Positions 26,616-38,470 of a stretch of DNA of 64,000 bases are shown one piece after another (the first letter of the stretch is position 1; each line of letters starts with the position of its first letter). The stretch is from Polydactylus sextarius (lineage: Eukaryota > Chordata > Actinopteri > Polynemidae), in assembly GCA_016801845.1 (NCBI GenBank), contig CM028909.1, forward strand, positions 12,380,813-12,444,812, read 5' to 3'. A program made the position numbers and the translations under genes. The notes under the pieces are model-generated. The model was not told the origin of the DNA, did not search any database, and saw only the letters and a program-made list of their open reading frames with translations.

Positions 26616-27807
26616 AGTGCATATTATTAAATGTTCAAGTTTTCCACCACCACACTTGGTCATAGGGCATATGAATCTAAGCCACATTAGCAGCCACTGC
26701 AACCTGAAACCTTAAGTGTGTTGGTGCCCTGATACAAATATATTAAATATTACATTTATATTTATGTTCAAAACATCAAAAATAACTGAAATCCTTCACT
26801 GGAATATAACCTGTGCTTGCTGTGTGATAATGCTGACGCATTTTTTTTTTTTTTTAAATTGTTGTTAGTTGTCTTTATTGGCCTTTTAGATATTAAATTC
26901 CACTGAGCAAACCATTAGTTGATTCAACAAAAGACTATTTTTATTATTAGTTAATTTGCCAGTTGTTTACTTAGTTACTGACAACTATATAACTTTACTT
27001 CAACAAAATCATTGCTGATAGATTAATTCTTTTACCAGTTTCACACTGCATGTTTCCAGTGTGGTCTCCTTCTTTCTCCTTTTTTCTTTACATAGCAAAG
27101 GACAAAAGAAACATGCTGGGTTTTACAATCTGCCAAGAAGTGAAAAGACATAGTGGAGATCAAAGGTCAATATGCTGTTTTTCTTTATTTTGATTGGACA
27201 GCTTATAGAGCTAGTTTGTGTGCTATGTCCTAAAGGTGCTTTAAACTGTTAAACTGTAATTCATTGACTAGTGTGAAATCCTGAAAAACTCTGATAAGCT
27301 TGTCTCTAACAGTTACAGCATGTACTGTATACTTTCCTGAACTGCTGGCTTTACTAATGTGTGTTGCATAGATAGAATCTGTAACTACAGACACACGGAA
27401 ACACACCTAAAGTAGATTTGATCTTTTAACTACAGGGGCATCACCATGGTCTCTCCCTCTCATCAGTTACTCCAGTAAGCATTAAGAGGAATGATGAATG
27501 AGTTTACAGGCTACGTTGATGTGACCTCATCAAAAAAAATCCTCAAGACCTCACTGCAGCACTTTAATATTACACCACAGAGGACTGCTGTTTTTAATGT
27601 TCATGTAAAGATGTGCATAATGCTACTAATTGTTATTTTACTTTTTAGTTTTTTAAAATAAAAAATGATGAAATGTGTGTATCAGTATTTAATATAAATT
27701 CTCAGCAAGTAGTTGTTTGTTTGCTGTGATTATAATTTCTATACCATAGTAATTAATCAGTTAATAATTTTCATACCATATGATCTCTAATGCTGACTAT
27801 GGTAGTT

Positions 27808-27854
27808 ACTCATAACAAGAAAATACTACTGTATAGTATTTTCCTGTTATGAGT
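27808..27854. repeat. Inverted repeat, 20-bp arms, 7-nt loop
   Basis: The arms 27,808-27,827 and 27,835-27,854 are complementary at 19 of 20 positions. The loop is ACTGTAT. No target duplication is evident. Confidence 0.8.
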
Positions 27855-29590
27855 TCATACACGCTTTACTATCAATCCCTATTTAAAACTATTGAGTCAT
27901 TACAATACAAATAATGTGAGAGAGACTGTGGCTCTCTGGGGGAGTTCATTGTCATTCAGACCTCCCAGAGCTCATATTCCAGGTCTACTTTTGCTTCTAG
28001 CATACATGAATACAAATTTAAATAAACCAAAAGTTAAAAAAAATTGCATTTTTATCACACATTAAACCTATCAAACCTTATGGAATTAGATCATAGAATT
28101 TAAGATGACCGTGCTGGTATGTGTATATGCTTTTGTGTTGGCCACAAAGAGCATTTGGACTGTGAAGAAAAGATTTTAGTCTCCAGAGTAGAAACCCATT
28201 TGAGTTCTGTGTGCATTTGTGATTTCCAACCTGCTGGCATGAATTTGATACCCCTGGCCATTTATGTCACGATGGGTATGCACCATCTTTATCAAATACT
28301 TAATAATGTAATCAAAGGCTCTCTCTATCTCCTGCTCTCAGAGTCAGTACAGAGTTCTGCATACAATATGAAGAGGATCACAGGATTCTTTCAGCAGTGG
28401 CAGAGGCAATTTACAAGCTGACAAAGGTTGTTAGAATACATCACTCATCCAATGCAGTCATTAAGCCTTTTTATATCATGTCCTTCCTAGCAACAGCCAC
28501 AAACTTGACCTCACTGACATACTCTACTGTGTAATGCAATTGAATTCAATCATACATGCTAAAACACAAGCTCAGCTATACACTTGTGCACACATATGAG
28601 CTCAAAGATTTGACCTGTATTCCTTTGAGTAGTGTTGCAGCTTGGTGTTGCAGGAGATAAGTGACTGAGACAGCTCAGATATGGCTTATTACACCTTAAT
28701 CCCCAGAGCAGTTTAAACCTCTTACATTTTGATTAAAGTCTCACAATATATCTGTTGGTTATAGCATGGCTATTTTACTGGCATTAAAGGTCATTACATC
28801 CTTGGATTGGCCTGGTTACAGAGTCTGCCACTTCATTCAGCCATTATCCTACTGAACATCCAGCACATACAACATACAATAATAAACTGCAGTCCTTGCT
28901 GGGGGATGATACACTTATCTTCTGAAGTGATTTCTTTCTGAAGCATGTGGCTCATCTGGGAGTGTTGATGTATTTGTAGTATAGCTCTTCCTATATCTCC
29001 ATTTCACTGATGAAATTGTGTCTACTACTAGATTCCGTATCCCCCTGATGCTCTGGTACCTTCTGCTTCTTTGTGAAGACTCAGTCTGTAGCAATGTGCC
29101 AAGGCATTTCCCTACATTGCAGAAACATGTTGCATCAGGCACAGCTCAAGGCCAAAAACAAATCGTTTTATTTTTAATGGCATTCATCTCATTACTTTGT
29201 TTTAATTTTAGTTTGGCTGTCTTTACACTTCATTGGACCCTACATTTAAACTTATAACCTATATATAAACCTATATAACTTAATATGGTATCATTTTGAA
29301 TCATTTAACATCAATATTGTGCATAGATTCTTTGCACCAGTGATAGGTGTGGCCAAAAGCTTTATATTTCCGGGTTGTCTGTCTGTCCATCCTATTCTCA
29401 TTAATGCATCGTCCCAGCAGTGCTGAACAGCGCTTGAGGGACCTCACTATGACCACAGAAAACACTCAAGAATTCGCTCACTAATTAATTACAACTGGAG
29501 TGGTTGGTTGAGGCAAGACAATAATTCCAGTTGTATACCATGTATAGAGATGGCATAGTGGTATAGGCACATTTCCAGCCAGTACACACC

Positions 29591-29598
<8 letters not shown>

Positions 29599-29665
<67 letters not shown>
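29599..29665. repeat. Compound (CA)n(TA)n microsatellite
   Basis: About 15 CA units pass directly into about 18 TA units. The long - strand open frame across it is a by-product of the repeat. Confidence 0.95.
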
Positions 29666-29668
<3 letters not shown>

Positions 29669-32600
29669 GGTGATTAGCCACCAACCATGATCTAGCAGAC
29701 AGAATCAGTTGATGCGTGTGATAAATATGCATGCAGAATCGGGATGCACGTTTTGAGCGCAAAAGGGTAATGGGGACTGAGAATGATATGTCCATGTCAC
29801 ACACACATACATTCCCCATCTGACACCTATTCAGTTGTGTGATTGATTCGATTTGTTCTCCATGCAGAAACCTTTCAAACCCTGTAAAAATGTAACACAG
29901 CTTTTGGCCCAACTCCAATCACTACTGCTTTTGCTTCACCTTCACTCCTGAAATTAAATCTGCAGCTCATTATATTCAAGGAGCACAGGTTGCAAATGAA
30001 CAGCCTTAGGTGCGAGTGGAAGATACAGTTATGAAATAACCATATTTCATTAAACTGGAACCTTAGGCTAAATCATACACTGACTTTTAATTACTACCTG
30101 CTGCCATTTGTGTTGTTGTACTTAAGCAGTTGACTCAGCTGAGTTTCTATTGGTACAATATCCATCCACTTTAGTCACTCCATTTTGATTCTTCACAGAG
30201 TGTGAAATTATCTTCCCTTTGAATTGTAATAGTTCAAGTCACATTAGGGTGAGACACTGAGGATAGAGCATCAGAACAGTAGAGTAGATTGTGGTGCAAA
30301 AGTGTGAGATGTAATCTGTTATACCACATTATAGAATTAATACCTGCAATACCGTATATAATGCTAAAGCTTTTTTTAGCTCTGAACTGAACTGACGAAG
30401 CCTCTAGGATGTGAAGTGAAACATCTTCAAAGATCTACAACCATCTTCAAGTCCAGTTGCTTTAGATAAATCACCCTTTGGATGCTATGATCTGTAAGAA
30501 TGAGAATATTCACAGATAGTCTTAATCTATTAGCCTCAAAGACAGGTGATGACTGGGCTACAGAGTTCTGCTAAGTGGATTTCACACCCTGAGATTGGTT
30601 TCATTTTCAAACTTGCTGTCAGCTCCAAAAGGCTGGCTGATGTAACACATCAGGGTAGAGCTGGGAAATACTGCCAAAAATATTATCACAATAACTACAG
30701 ATAATTATCACAACAATATCAAATTTGAAAAATAAAATAATTGTAAAAAAGGTTGAACAAACTAGACAGTGACAATTTTTCCAATTCTGACAAGGAACAT
30801 TCAACACAACTCCATTTTTGTTATGCTGCTATTGAAGCAAATTAAATTGAAATAATCGCTTTTTTTATTGCTGATTAATGTCATTTATTGCCTAAAAAGT
30901 GTAATGATCATTTATTAAATGTCTTAACATAAAAGATGATGGATCACTTTATATATTCCCTTTGATCGTGGCATAATGATTCAGTTTCAGCACTACACAT
31001 TGATTTCTATCCAATTGATTGTATATATTATTGTGTATTGTTGTTTATTATGTGCAGCATGGAGTATGAATAGATAGGCACAGATCATGTGAAGTTAGAA
31101 CCCAATGGGTGAGATCATGTAATGCCAGTTCATGTCTGTGACTGTCACATCACTCTAATGATGGCATTAAATACAAGATGACAGGGCTCTGCGGTATTGA
31201 ATAGTCTTTTGCTAGTGTCTGTGACTGACAAATAACATAATCAATGAGACAGGAAATAAATAGGAGTTAATAATGCCTGCTGATTCTTCTTCACGTTGAC
31301 AGATGTTAGGATGCTGCTCAGTGATGCGCAGACAGTAGAGGTGCTGCAACATCATGGACAGACTGAGGAGGGGATTTGCACAGGAAGAATTAACTAAATT
31401 TGAAGTTAATTTAGAGTTTTAGTTTGTGGGGCAACTTTTTTATTTGCTTTTTTTAATTAAATACAAAAGAAATCACATCAGTATGCACACAATATACTGG
31501 TATATACTAGTTACCCAGTGTTGCAAATTACAATTATACAAATACTGTTAGAATTAAAATTCACAAAACAGCCATGTACTGGTGCAGTTGCTGATCATTG
31601 GGAAAAGCTTTTTAGCGCTAAAGGGAGTCTTTTAATTGAGTCTAAATGTCACACATGTTTCTTCCAATTATTTTTTTCTTCTTAACATTAAAATGGAGGA
31701 TAAACCCCACTCTGTAAAGTTCCCTGCTCTTCTGTAATAAAGACTCCAGCTACACTTATAGTTCAAAGAACAACTTCATTATGAGACCGGTGCATTTTGA
31801 ACTTGGGCCCTCAACAAATCTCTGTTTTGCCTCTTCTGGGATTTTACTGCAAAGCTGAGGCATCTATTCTGTTATGATGACGTCTAAACCATCATGAATG
31901 TAAAAAATGTAACATGGATAAAGAAAGCATGCTTTGTCATTGTTTGTTTTGCAGTGATAAAAGCTTGGTGCATTGTGAAACACCATTTCTGGCTTCTGTT
32001 CAGCTCTTAATAGTGCTGTCAGCTCAGGTGGCAACCAGCAGCTGAGTGATTTTTATTGTCCACTACGTCTCTTAGGACATGTATAGATGATGCTAAAAGC
32101 ATCACGTTGTGAAACTGACAACAGTGTGTAGTACTTCAACGTGTCAAAAATGCAGGAAATACTCTTGAGTATTTGGAAGAAAAGATATTTCACCACACAA
32201 TCAGCCCAGTTTTGATTTCTTTATATTGTTTGTAGATGGATCTTTACAGATCTTTTATTCCTGTTGGAATATCTTCACATCTGCTTTTTCCAACGCATGT
32301 AGTTATGTAATTTTGAACCAATGTTCATTATATTGGACAAAGCCACAAATAATGTTAAAAAAATTTTATGGCGATACAAATGATTTGAAATAAATCAATA
32401 ATTGCTTCTTTGGCTGCTGTGCATTAGCAGAAGAGTCCACAGTAGTATCCAGCTAGAGACTCTCTGGGGAGGTCAGTGTCCTGTGACCTTTCCATTGACT
32501 GAGAAGGCCAGAGAATTTGAGGAATACATTCACCAAACCTCTCACCATGACCTGCTGTCAGCTGGCTCACCACTGCACTGCTGCATGCATTTATACTTCT

Positions 32601-32788
32601 GTCTGTCTCTCTCTCTCTCACCCCCCCACACACTCACTCACACACACACAAACGCTACCATGCTACCAAGTCTGATCACACATTATGGAATGGCATGACC
32701 AGCCAAACGTCTGCAATAGCGTCCAAGTAACGATCCATCAGTGAGCCCATCAGAGAGGAGGAGGTAAGACTGGTGGAGGACTGGAGGA

Positions 32789-32961
32789 TGTTGGCGCTGC
32801 CATCATAAAGGACTGGAATACTAATAATTACGGTAATATTATGGAGGAAAAAAATCATTCACTCTGTCTTGACTGGAACAGAACAGACTTCTATCAATTT
32901 ATTTTTCTTACAATCACATACCGCATACACACACTTCCTGTTGTCTAGAGCATATTTAACA
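32789..32961 (-). repeat. 3' LTR of the copia element
   Basis: The + strand begins TGTTGGCG and ends TTTAACA, so on the coding strand the LTR is TGTT...AACA with 4-bp inverted ends. Its first 31 bp match the 5' LTR remnant at 35,607-35,636 with one gap and three mismatches. On the coding strand it carries AATAAA as a likely poly(A) signal. The far boundary is inferred from the TGTT end next to a purine-rich GAAGATGG. Confidence 0.7.
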
Positions 32962-33048
32962 CCATCTTCATACTGTTATGCTGTACAGATCCTTTTAGAA
33001 CATAGCTTTACTCATTACAGTCTGTCAGCTTAACTGACTTTGTGTCTC

Positions 33049-33297
33049 TCATTTCAGTTGTTTACACCAAACATACTCACAAACGATCTTGAGTTTTGTT
33101 ACAGGTTTAGTTAGAACATCTGCAACCATACCTGCTGTCGGACAATACTCAATGGTTATTTTACCATCACTTAGTACAGACCGGACAAAATCATATTTGA
33201 TATCAATATGTTTACATCTTTGACAATATACTGGATTCTTTGACAAAGCGATTGCACCTTGACTGTCCTCATATATCTTCACTGGGTGTATATTCAC
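33049..33297 (-). pseudogene. copia pol fragment: RNase H C-terminal part
   Basis: The open piece contains YEDSQGAIALSKNP, then CKHIDIKYDFVRS, and ADVLTKPV near its end. These are the signature end of copia-type RNase H. It is separated by a frameshift from the upstream RNase H piece at 33,378-33,803. Confidence 0.9.
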
Positions 33298-33377
33298 AGT
33301 CTATGTCCATTTCTCTTAGTAACTGTACAAGATACAAACTCTCCTGTGCAGTAGCTGCCAGTGCCATATACTCTGCT

Positions 33378-33803
33378 TTACATGTGGATAAAGCAACTGT
33401 TTGTTGTTTCTTTGATTTCCAGGGAAATAACAGGTCCCTTTTCAGCTAAACTGAAACAATATCCTGTTGTGCTTCTTCTGTCATTTTGGTCTGAAGCCCA
33501 TTCAGCATCATTATATGCTACAAATTTGAGTCCTTCTTCTCTTTTCTTGTAACATAACTCTTGATTTATAGTACCCTTCAAATATCTCAATTCATGTTTC
33601 GCTGTTGTCCAGTGCTGCTCTTTCGGTTTAGACAAATTTTGTGACAACTTATTTACAATCCAACTTAAATCTGGTCTCATACATGTCATTACATAGATTA
33701 AGCTGCCCACTACATCATGGTACCTCGACACATTTTCCATGATCATCAAAAGCTTGTTTGTGTTCACATGGTGTTGACCTTGGTTTACAGTTAGACATAC
33801 CAA
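33378..33803 (-). pseudogene. copia pol fragment: RT C-terminus and RNase H N-terminal part
   Basis: Contains VGSLIYVMTCMRPDLSWIVN, KHELRYLKGT and AEWASDQNDRRSTTGYCF, the standard copia link from reverse transcriptase thumb to RNase H. The usual DADWA aspartate motif reads DAEWA, a change at a conserved position. The downstream catalytic glutamate region is broken by the frameshift. Confidence 0.9.
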
Positions 33804-34382
33804 ACCTTTCCACTATCTTTGCAAAGTATCTTTTCTGATTCATTTTCACTTCTTCTTCTCCTTGTATGAAATCAATACCTAGAAAATGTCTGAGTCTTCC
33901 AAGATCTTTCATCTTAAACTTAGTTCCCAATATTTCTTTCACATTTCTGAGTGAATGGCTATAGCTTTCTGTAAGTAAGTAAGCAGATCATCAACCCAAA
34001 TCACAATTATTATATCTCATTTTCAGTTTGTTTGCCATACACACAATGATCAGCTGGGTTTTGTGCAAAACCATTTTCACTGAGAAAATCGTGTGACATT
34101 TTGTTCCAGTTCCTTCCCGATTGGAGAATCAATTGGAGCATGCAGATATGCAGTTTTAACATCCATCTGATGTAACTCTAAATTATGTTGAGCTTCAAGC
34201 TGCATCAGTGTACATACTGATGTCATGTTTGCAGTTGGAAAAAAAGTATCATTGTAGTCCATTTCTGCAATCTGACTATAGCCCTTTGCAACATATCTGG
34301 CCTTAAATGTCTTTATTTCATCTGGGTTTTCTTTAACTGTATAAACACACTTACCCCCCACTGCATTTTTGCCTTCTGGCAA
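33715..34382 (-). pseudogene. copia pol fragment: reverse transcriptase
   Basis: The piece at 34,077-34,382 has FKARYVAKGYSQ and the motif-A aspartate in QMDVKTAYLHAPI. The polymerase motif reads IWVDDLL at 33,981-34,007. The connection segment KFKMKDLGRLRHFLGI lies at about 33,860-33,942. Sequence between motif A and the polymerase motif is shortened and shifted, so no continuous frame remains. Confidence 0.88.
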
Positions 34383-35010
34383 TCATCATCTTCACTCATT
34401 ACTTGATCTGTCTGAATCTGACGTTCAGTGACGCCTTTCGTAATGAACTTTACCAACCTGTTCTTCAGAACTTTTCCTGTTTCTGGATAATAGATGAGGT
34501 ATATGGGGCTACTCTTATCATAACCCACAAAGATCCTTTCCCCGCATCTTAAGTCTAGCTTTTTCTTGTCCTGTTTGTATGCATAGCACACTGATCCAAA
34601 TGTTCTCATTTTTGAAAGATTAGGTTTTCTCCCTGTCAAAACGTAATATGGAGTTTGCCCTAGACGTCTGTTATAACACCTGTTGCGAAATTACTGCAGC
34701 AGTCATTACAGCATATGTCCATAGCTCTTTGGGTAGGTTACTCTCCAGCAACATACATCTTGCCATCACCAATAGCGTTTTCCAATTTCTCTCAGCCGTG
34801 CCATTTTGATAGGGTGAATATGGAGCTAAAGTCTCATGTTTCATGGCATTCTTACTAAGCAGTGACTGAAAGTCTTTAGATGTAAATTCTGTGCCATTTT
34901 CTGATCTGATGCATTTTACCTTTTCATAAGGTGCCATGTCAGCAATGAACCTTTCTGTACCCTTAACAGTATCACTCTTTGTTTTCAAGAAGTACACAAA
35001 AATTGCTCCT
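34313..35010 (-). pseudogene. copia pol fragment: integrase core and C-terminal region
   Basis: The piece 34,671-34,997 has KCIRSENGTEFTSKDFQ, YSPYQNGTAERNWKTL and LPKELWTYAV. The second catalytic aspartate of the D,D-35-E triad (normally S-D-N-G) reads Glu here; the final Glu in GTAER is present. The piece 34,313-34,639 has the copia GKR-like run LTGRKPNLSKMRTFGSVCYA (first two residues differ) and IFVGYD. The N-terminal zinc-binding part seems deleted. A frameshift separates the two pieces near 34,640-34,670. Confidence 0.88.
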
Positions 35011-35039
35011 GAGTAGTAGTAAAGATCACTGTAGCTCCT

Positions 35040-35370
35040 TTGTTTGTTGCTGCTTTGATTGAGAAGATGTCTTGAGGAAATGATGGGACATACAGTACCT
35101 CGGTCAGTGTTGTTTTCTTCTCATTGCCCTTACTGTCTCTTAGGTGAACCTCTGCAGCACCCCTCTGCGACTCCAGTGACTCTCACTCCATCAGCCAACT
35201 CTAAGACGTGTATACTTGGCTTGAACGTTTCATTAAAATACTTGAACTTGGCAATATCTGTTATTATGTGGGACATTGCCCCTGTGTCAACCATATGTCC
35301 TTTTTGCTTTAGCTCACAAGCTGGAAATACATTCACTTGGCTCACCTTGAATGTGAATGTGTGGTCCTCC
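35040..35370 (-). pseudogene. copia pol fragment: aspartic protease
   Basis: Contains GHMVDTGAMSHI with the protease active-site Asp-Thr-Gly, then KPSIHVLELADGV. A frameshift follows GVAEG, and the next frame continues with TTLTEVLYVPSFPQDIFSIK. It joins directly to gag sequence, so the gag zinc knuckle is missing. Confidence 0.85.
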
Positions 35371-35399
35371 TCATCACAAGGGAAAGACTCTTATCGTCA

Positions 35400-35574
35400 A
35401 GGACTATCATCAGCGTAGGCCGCTTCCTTTCTCTCAGCCTCTCCTTCTTCTAAGTCCTTGTCGGGGCCTATCAGTATGGTAGCCTTTAGCACTTGCTGCC
35501 GCAGGTGTCCAAGAAACTTTGTCTCCCATAGTTCATAGTTTAACTCGTCTAAGTCGAAATATAAATGTTGCCAT
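35400..35574 (-). pseudogene. copia gag N-terminal fragment
   Basis: The likely start ATG is 35,572-35,574 on the - strand, 17 bp after the primer site. After an early frameshift the frame reads NYELWETKFLGHLR, the usual beginning of copia gag. A second shift comes before DDKSLSLVM, a conserved gag phrase. The rest of gag is deleted. Confidence 0.75.
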
Positions 35575-35591
35575 CAGTTTCCTCGTTCCTT

Positions 35592-35606
35592 CCTGGGCCC
35601 ATAACC
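35592..35606 (-). other. Primer binding site, initiator-tRNA-Met internal type
   Basis: On the coding strand GGTTATGGGCCCAGG follows directly after the LTR end CAACA. It is complementary to the anticodon stem-loop half of initiator methionine tRNA (CCCATAACC around the CAU anticodon), the priming mode known for Drosophila copia. Confidence 0.8.
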
Positions 35607-35636
35607 TGTTGCACTGTCATCATAAAGGAGTGGAAT
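35607..35636 (-). repeat. Truncated 5' LTR of the copia element
   Basis: Thirty bases starting TGTTG and containing CATCATAAAGGA match the first 31 bp of the LTR at 32,789. Similarity stops at 35,636, so about 140 bp of the LTR, including its promoter, is gone. Confidence 0.75.
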
Positions 35637-36018
35637 CATTAACCTTCACAGTGAAATGTATTAGGAGCAGGTGACAGGGGTGTTGGTGACTAGTCTCTGT
35701 AATGAACAATAAAAAATCCTACCACAGCCAATGAAGCCAGATGTATACATTGTTTGTCACGTTTGTTATACTTTGTTAGAAATGCAGGGCAGAATGAAGA
35801 TCATACCCTAACCTCTGAACAAGTGATCCTTTGATATGCTGTCCCCAAGTGCCAATATTGGGATAAACCTTTACAGGGTTGAATCGAGTCATACCAGTGG
35901 ATACTGTAATACAAAGATCAGAATCTAACCCAAAGCAAACAGTTTAGACCTGGTTCAGATATAGAGACAAAACCTTAGAAACAGAAGAATGAAGAAACTG
36001 ATACCTTTTGGAACTGGT
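35637..36018. other. Intergenic, nothing seen
   Basis: Unique-looking sequence between the copia element and the candidate micropeptide gene. No features were recognised. Confidence 0.5.
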
Positions 36019-36024
36019 TTTAAT
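36019..36024 (-). promoter_or_regulatory. Possible poly(A) signal ATTAAA of the candidate gene
   Basis: ATTAAA on the - strand, about 170 bp after the TGA at 36,193. Confidence 0.35.
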
Positions 36025-38470
36025 TGAAGGAAAATATTCAGCAGGAGTTTTTATCTTATAAAAAATGACTTAACACTTTCTCTCATCTGTGGGGTCATTC
36101 TGATTTTCTAGAACAGCAAATGTATACTTTCCTGTCCTCTGTGTGACGTAACACACTAGGCTTGCCTGTTCCTCTCCACGTCTGCATTTTGATCAGCAGG
36201 AAGGTGGAGGCTGCACTTCTTCAGCATTTTTTGAGTTAAATTCATCTGTCCTCCTTTGGTCTTCCGAGTAAGTTGAATTTTTGCAGTGCTCCTGCATTGC
36301 CTGCTCTGCTCTGCAGCAGTTTACTGTCTGTCTGATTTTGTAATCCCAGATAATCTCTCTTTTGGACATGATCCATGGGATCCGATTTCTGCCTTCTCTG
36401 GAGGTGTGCAGTTCAAGGGGATTAGGAAACCTTTGCACTGCAGGGGTGTGAGGAAAAGATACTGTCGACACACTGTATAAATCTCTACATTCTATATGTG
36501 CAATGTATAAAAATAAGCAAAAAAGACTTGTCTACATTTTTGACTGTAGTTACAAGTATTTTGAGAACAAATTGAAACTCTAAAGACTGGTCTTCTCTTC
36601 AAGAATAGTGAGATTAATGACACCATGTCAGCTTCTATAAAATGTTAGTCTGCACATGTGCTACGTACCTTTTATCAGGGGTGTAACAACTGTTGTAGCT
36701 GTAAGAGAATAAGATACAGTATTTTAAACTCTGAGACATTAAGTTATTATGGTCAAAGGACCTAATGCTCTTTATGTTATTATTATTATTAGGGGTGAAA
36801 TAATTAGCTATTTAGCTATTAGCTAACTATTTTGAAAACTGATTTAGCATTCCCAAGCAGTCCTGCTGTCCAGTTGCCTTAGATTCAACACCATCACAAA
36901 CATTTGCAGGTTTAAGGTTCTTGGATTTAAGTTAATCTTTTTCTTACACTAGAAATAGAGTAAATATTTTTTGGAGTAGAGTAGTAGTAGTAGAGTAATG
37001 GCCTTTTTTTTATTATTTCACTCCACTGTTGTCAATGATAGCTAAGGTATAATGATGTCCAACTAACAGTGATGGGAGACTAAAAGCACTTATATATACA
37101 TATTTTCAGTACAAAGCCACACTTGTGAAAACTTTACAAGGACAGAACTTTAGGACAGAACAGGATTTAAAAAAAACACTTTCATTTTTCATCACGTTCA
37201 AGTATGTACTCACCTGTCTGAAGGACATTCAGCCTGAAGACAACTGTACTTCTTTGATCTTAACAGAAAAAAAAAACAGTTAGTGTCCTTGACTCATTCT
37301 GCTCCTCAGTAATTTTCGAAAATCATGATTAGTGTGAATGTATAGAGTTTGCAAAATAGATATATCCAAAATGATGATAAATGTGTCTATACGGAAATAT
37401 TAAGTATTTCTGTCGAGACAAATATGATATTATTACAATTAAAACAATACAGATTATTGATGCATTTCCATTAGACACAGCCATCATCAATACAGCAATA
37501 CATACAATTCAGGCGACAAAGGTACCATAAGGTTGAAACAGTAATTTTATATTGGGGAAAAAGAAAGCAGATATACAATGGCATTGTCCTGTGGAATTTT
37601 ACATGGACAATCACCAACAATAGTCAACATTATGTATTACTTCAATAAAATAGACTTAGGTCTGATTGGCTGCCATATAGTGTGAAATATGTCACTATCT
37701 AATCATTATCAACCATAATCACACAATCCTTTAATGAATTTTGTGAATAAAAGTTTTTCTGCATTTGTAGATTGTTCTACATGTATCTCAAAACCTTAAC
37801 CATCGGCTACAAACAGCCAATATTTGTTAAGGTATTGAGATAACAGCAAAACATGAACATAAAAATAAATACAGGTAAATGGCCTGCATTACTATTCTTG
37901 TTTCACAAAGTACTGTATATTTCTTAGCATTTTAACACTTTTCTTACTGCTGTCCTGAGCAAAACTAGTAAGCTGTGTATATTATGCAGTGGAATGAGAT
38001 TGGTTGACAGTGACTTCCCATAAATGCAAACCTTGCTGCCATAGACATGTTTTATGCAAAAGGAATTATATAACATTGACTTATGCTGGTTTATGTATCA
38101 AGTAATACTAGTCCATAACCAGAATAATTGCATTGTTATTCAGAATTTTTACTGTATTCACACTCTTTCTCTCTCTCTTACTTCTTCTGTGTCCTGAGTC
38201 AACTGTGAATAACAGTGATACTACTTGCATGTGCAAAAATGACAATAACACTGAAAAGACATGTTTACTTAAACTCAGAGCTCCATTATAGCATACATAA
38301 TGTGATCCCTCCTTCTTACCTTAGAAGCAGTGAATTGACAGTAGAGTGCCAGAGCAGTGACAAAGCCGGTGGAAACACAAACATTGGCTAGAACTGAAAG
38401 GTAGAATTGAAACATTGTCTTTGCTGTTGTTCGGGAGTGGAGACGATACACAGTCGCATCCAGAGGAAAT
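36019..38470 (-). CDS. Candidate small spliced gene encoding a membrane micropeptide
   Basis: The family is not recognised. Three exon-like blocks with good signals lie on the - strand: 38,320-38,470 (ATG at 38,413-38,415, donor AAG|GTAAGA), 37,214-37,258 (pyrimidine tract, acceptor TTAAG, donor CAG|GTGAGT) and about 36,019-36,437 (acceptor CACACCCCTGCAG, poly(A) hexamer ATTAAA). The ATG has A at -3. It opens MFQFYLSVLANVCVSTGFVT then ALALYCQFTASK, one strong transmembrane segment. Exon 2 adds IKEVQLSSG and a TGA at 37,229-37,231, for 41 residues. The stop is 15 nt before the last junction, too close for nonsense-mediated decay. If exon 2 is skipped, exon 3 stays in frame for 38 codons, giving 70 residues. 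CTCTCTCCCTCCAG before 38,470 could be an acceptor for a further 5' exon. It could instead be a non-coding RNA with a chance frame. Confidence 0.4.
36193..36437 (-). other. Candidate exon 3, open frame after strong acceptor
   Basis: The acceptor CTCACACCCCTGCAG is one of the best in the window. One frame is open for about 81 codons to a TGA at 36,193-36,195, but it requires entry in phase 1. The simple exon 1-exon 2 path does not supply that phase. The frame joining exon 1 directly is open for 38 codons, to TAA at 36,321-36,323. It may simply be 3' UTR. Confidence 0.35.
37214..37258 (-). CDS. Candidate micropeptide exon 2 (45 bp)
   Basis: Flanked by a T-rich tract plus AAG acceptor and a GTGAGT donor. 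In the frame set by exon 1 it gives nine residues and a stop at 37,229-37,231. The other two frames are open throughout, so a different upstream exon could use it as coding. Confidence 0.4.
38320..38415 (-). CDS. Coding part of candidate micropeptide exon 1
   Basis: Thirty-two codons from ATG to a phase-0 donor AAG|GTAAGAAGG. About 20 consecutive residues are hydrophobic (LSVLANVCVSTGFVTALAL). Few polar residues flank them on the N side and a Lys follows, so the peptide would be a single-pass membrane segment or signal anchor. Confidence 0.42.

Larger units (their letters stand above)
26616..32788. other. Gene desert with microsatellite
   Basis: No gene was seen. It holds a 20-bp-arm hairpin (27,808-27,854) and a compound CA/TA microsatellite (29,599-29,665). 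Open frames at 28,119-28,421 (+) and 29,018-29,257 (+) match no family that I know. Confidence 0.5.
32789..35636 (-). mobile_element. Degenerate Ty1/copia LTR retrotransposon
   Basis: Reading on the - strand, the order is 5' LTR remnant, primer site, gag, protease, integrase, reverse transcriptase, RNase H, 3' LTR. Integrase before reverse transcriptase is diagnostic of the copia superfamily. The protein pieces look most like the GalEa/Zeco/Olco-type copia elements of fish and invertebrates. The element is about 2.85 kb, shorter than the usual 4-5 kb. Frameshifts and at least three internal deletions (end of gag, integrase zinc region, middle of reverse transcriptase) show that it is dead. 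The 5' LTR is cut to 30 bp, so target duplications cannot be checked. Confidence 0.9.
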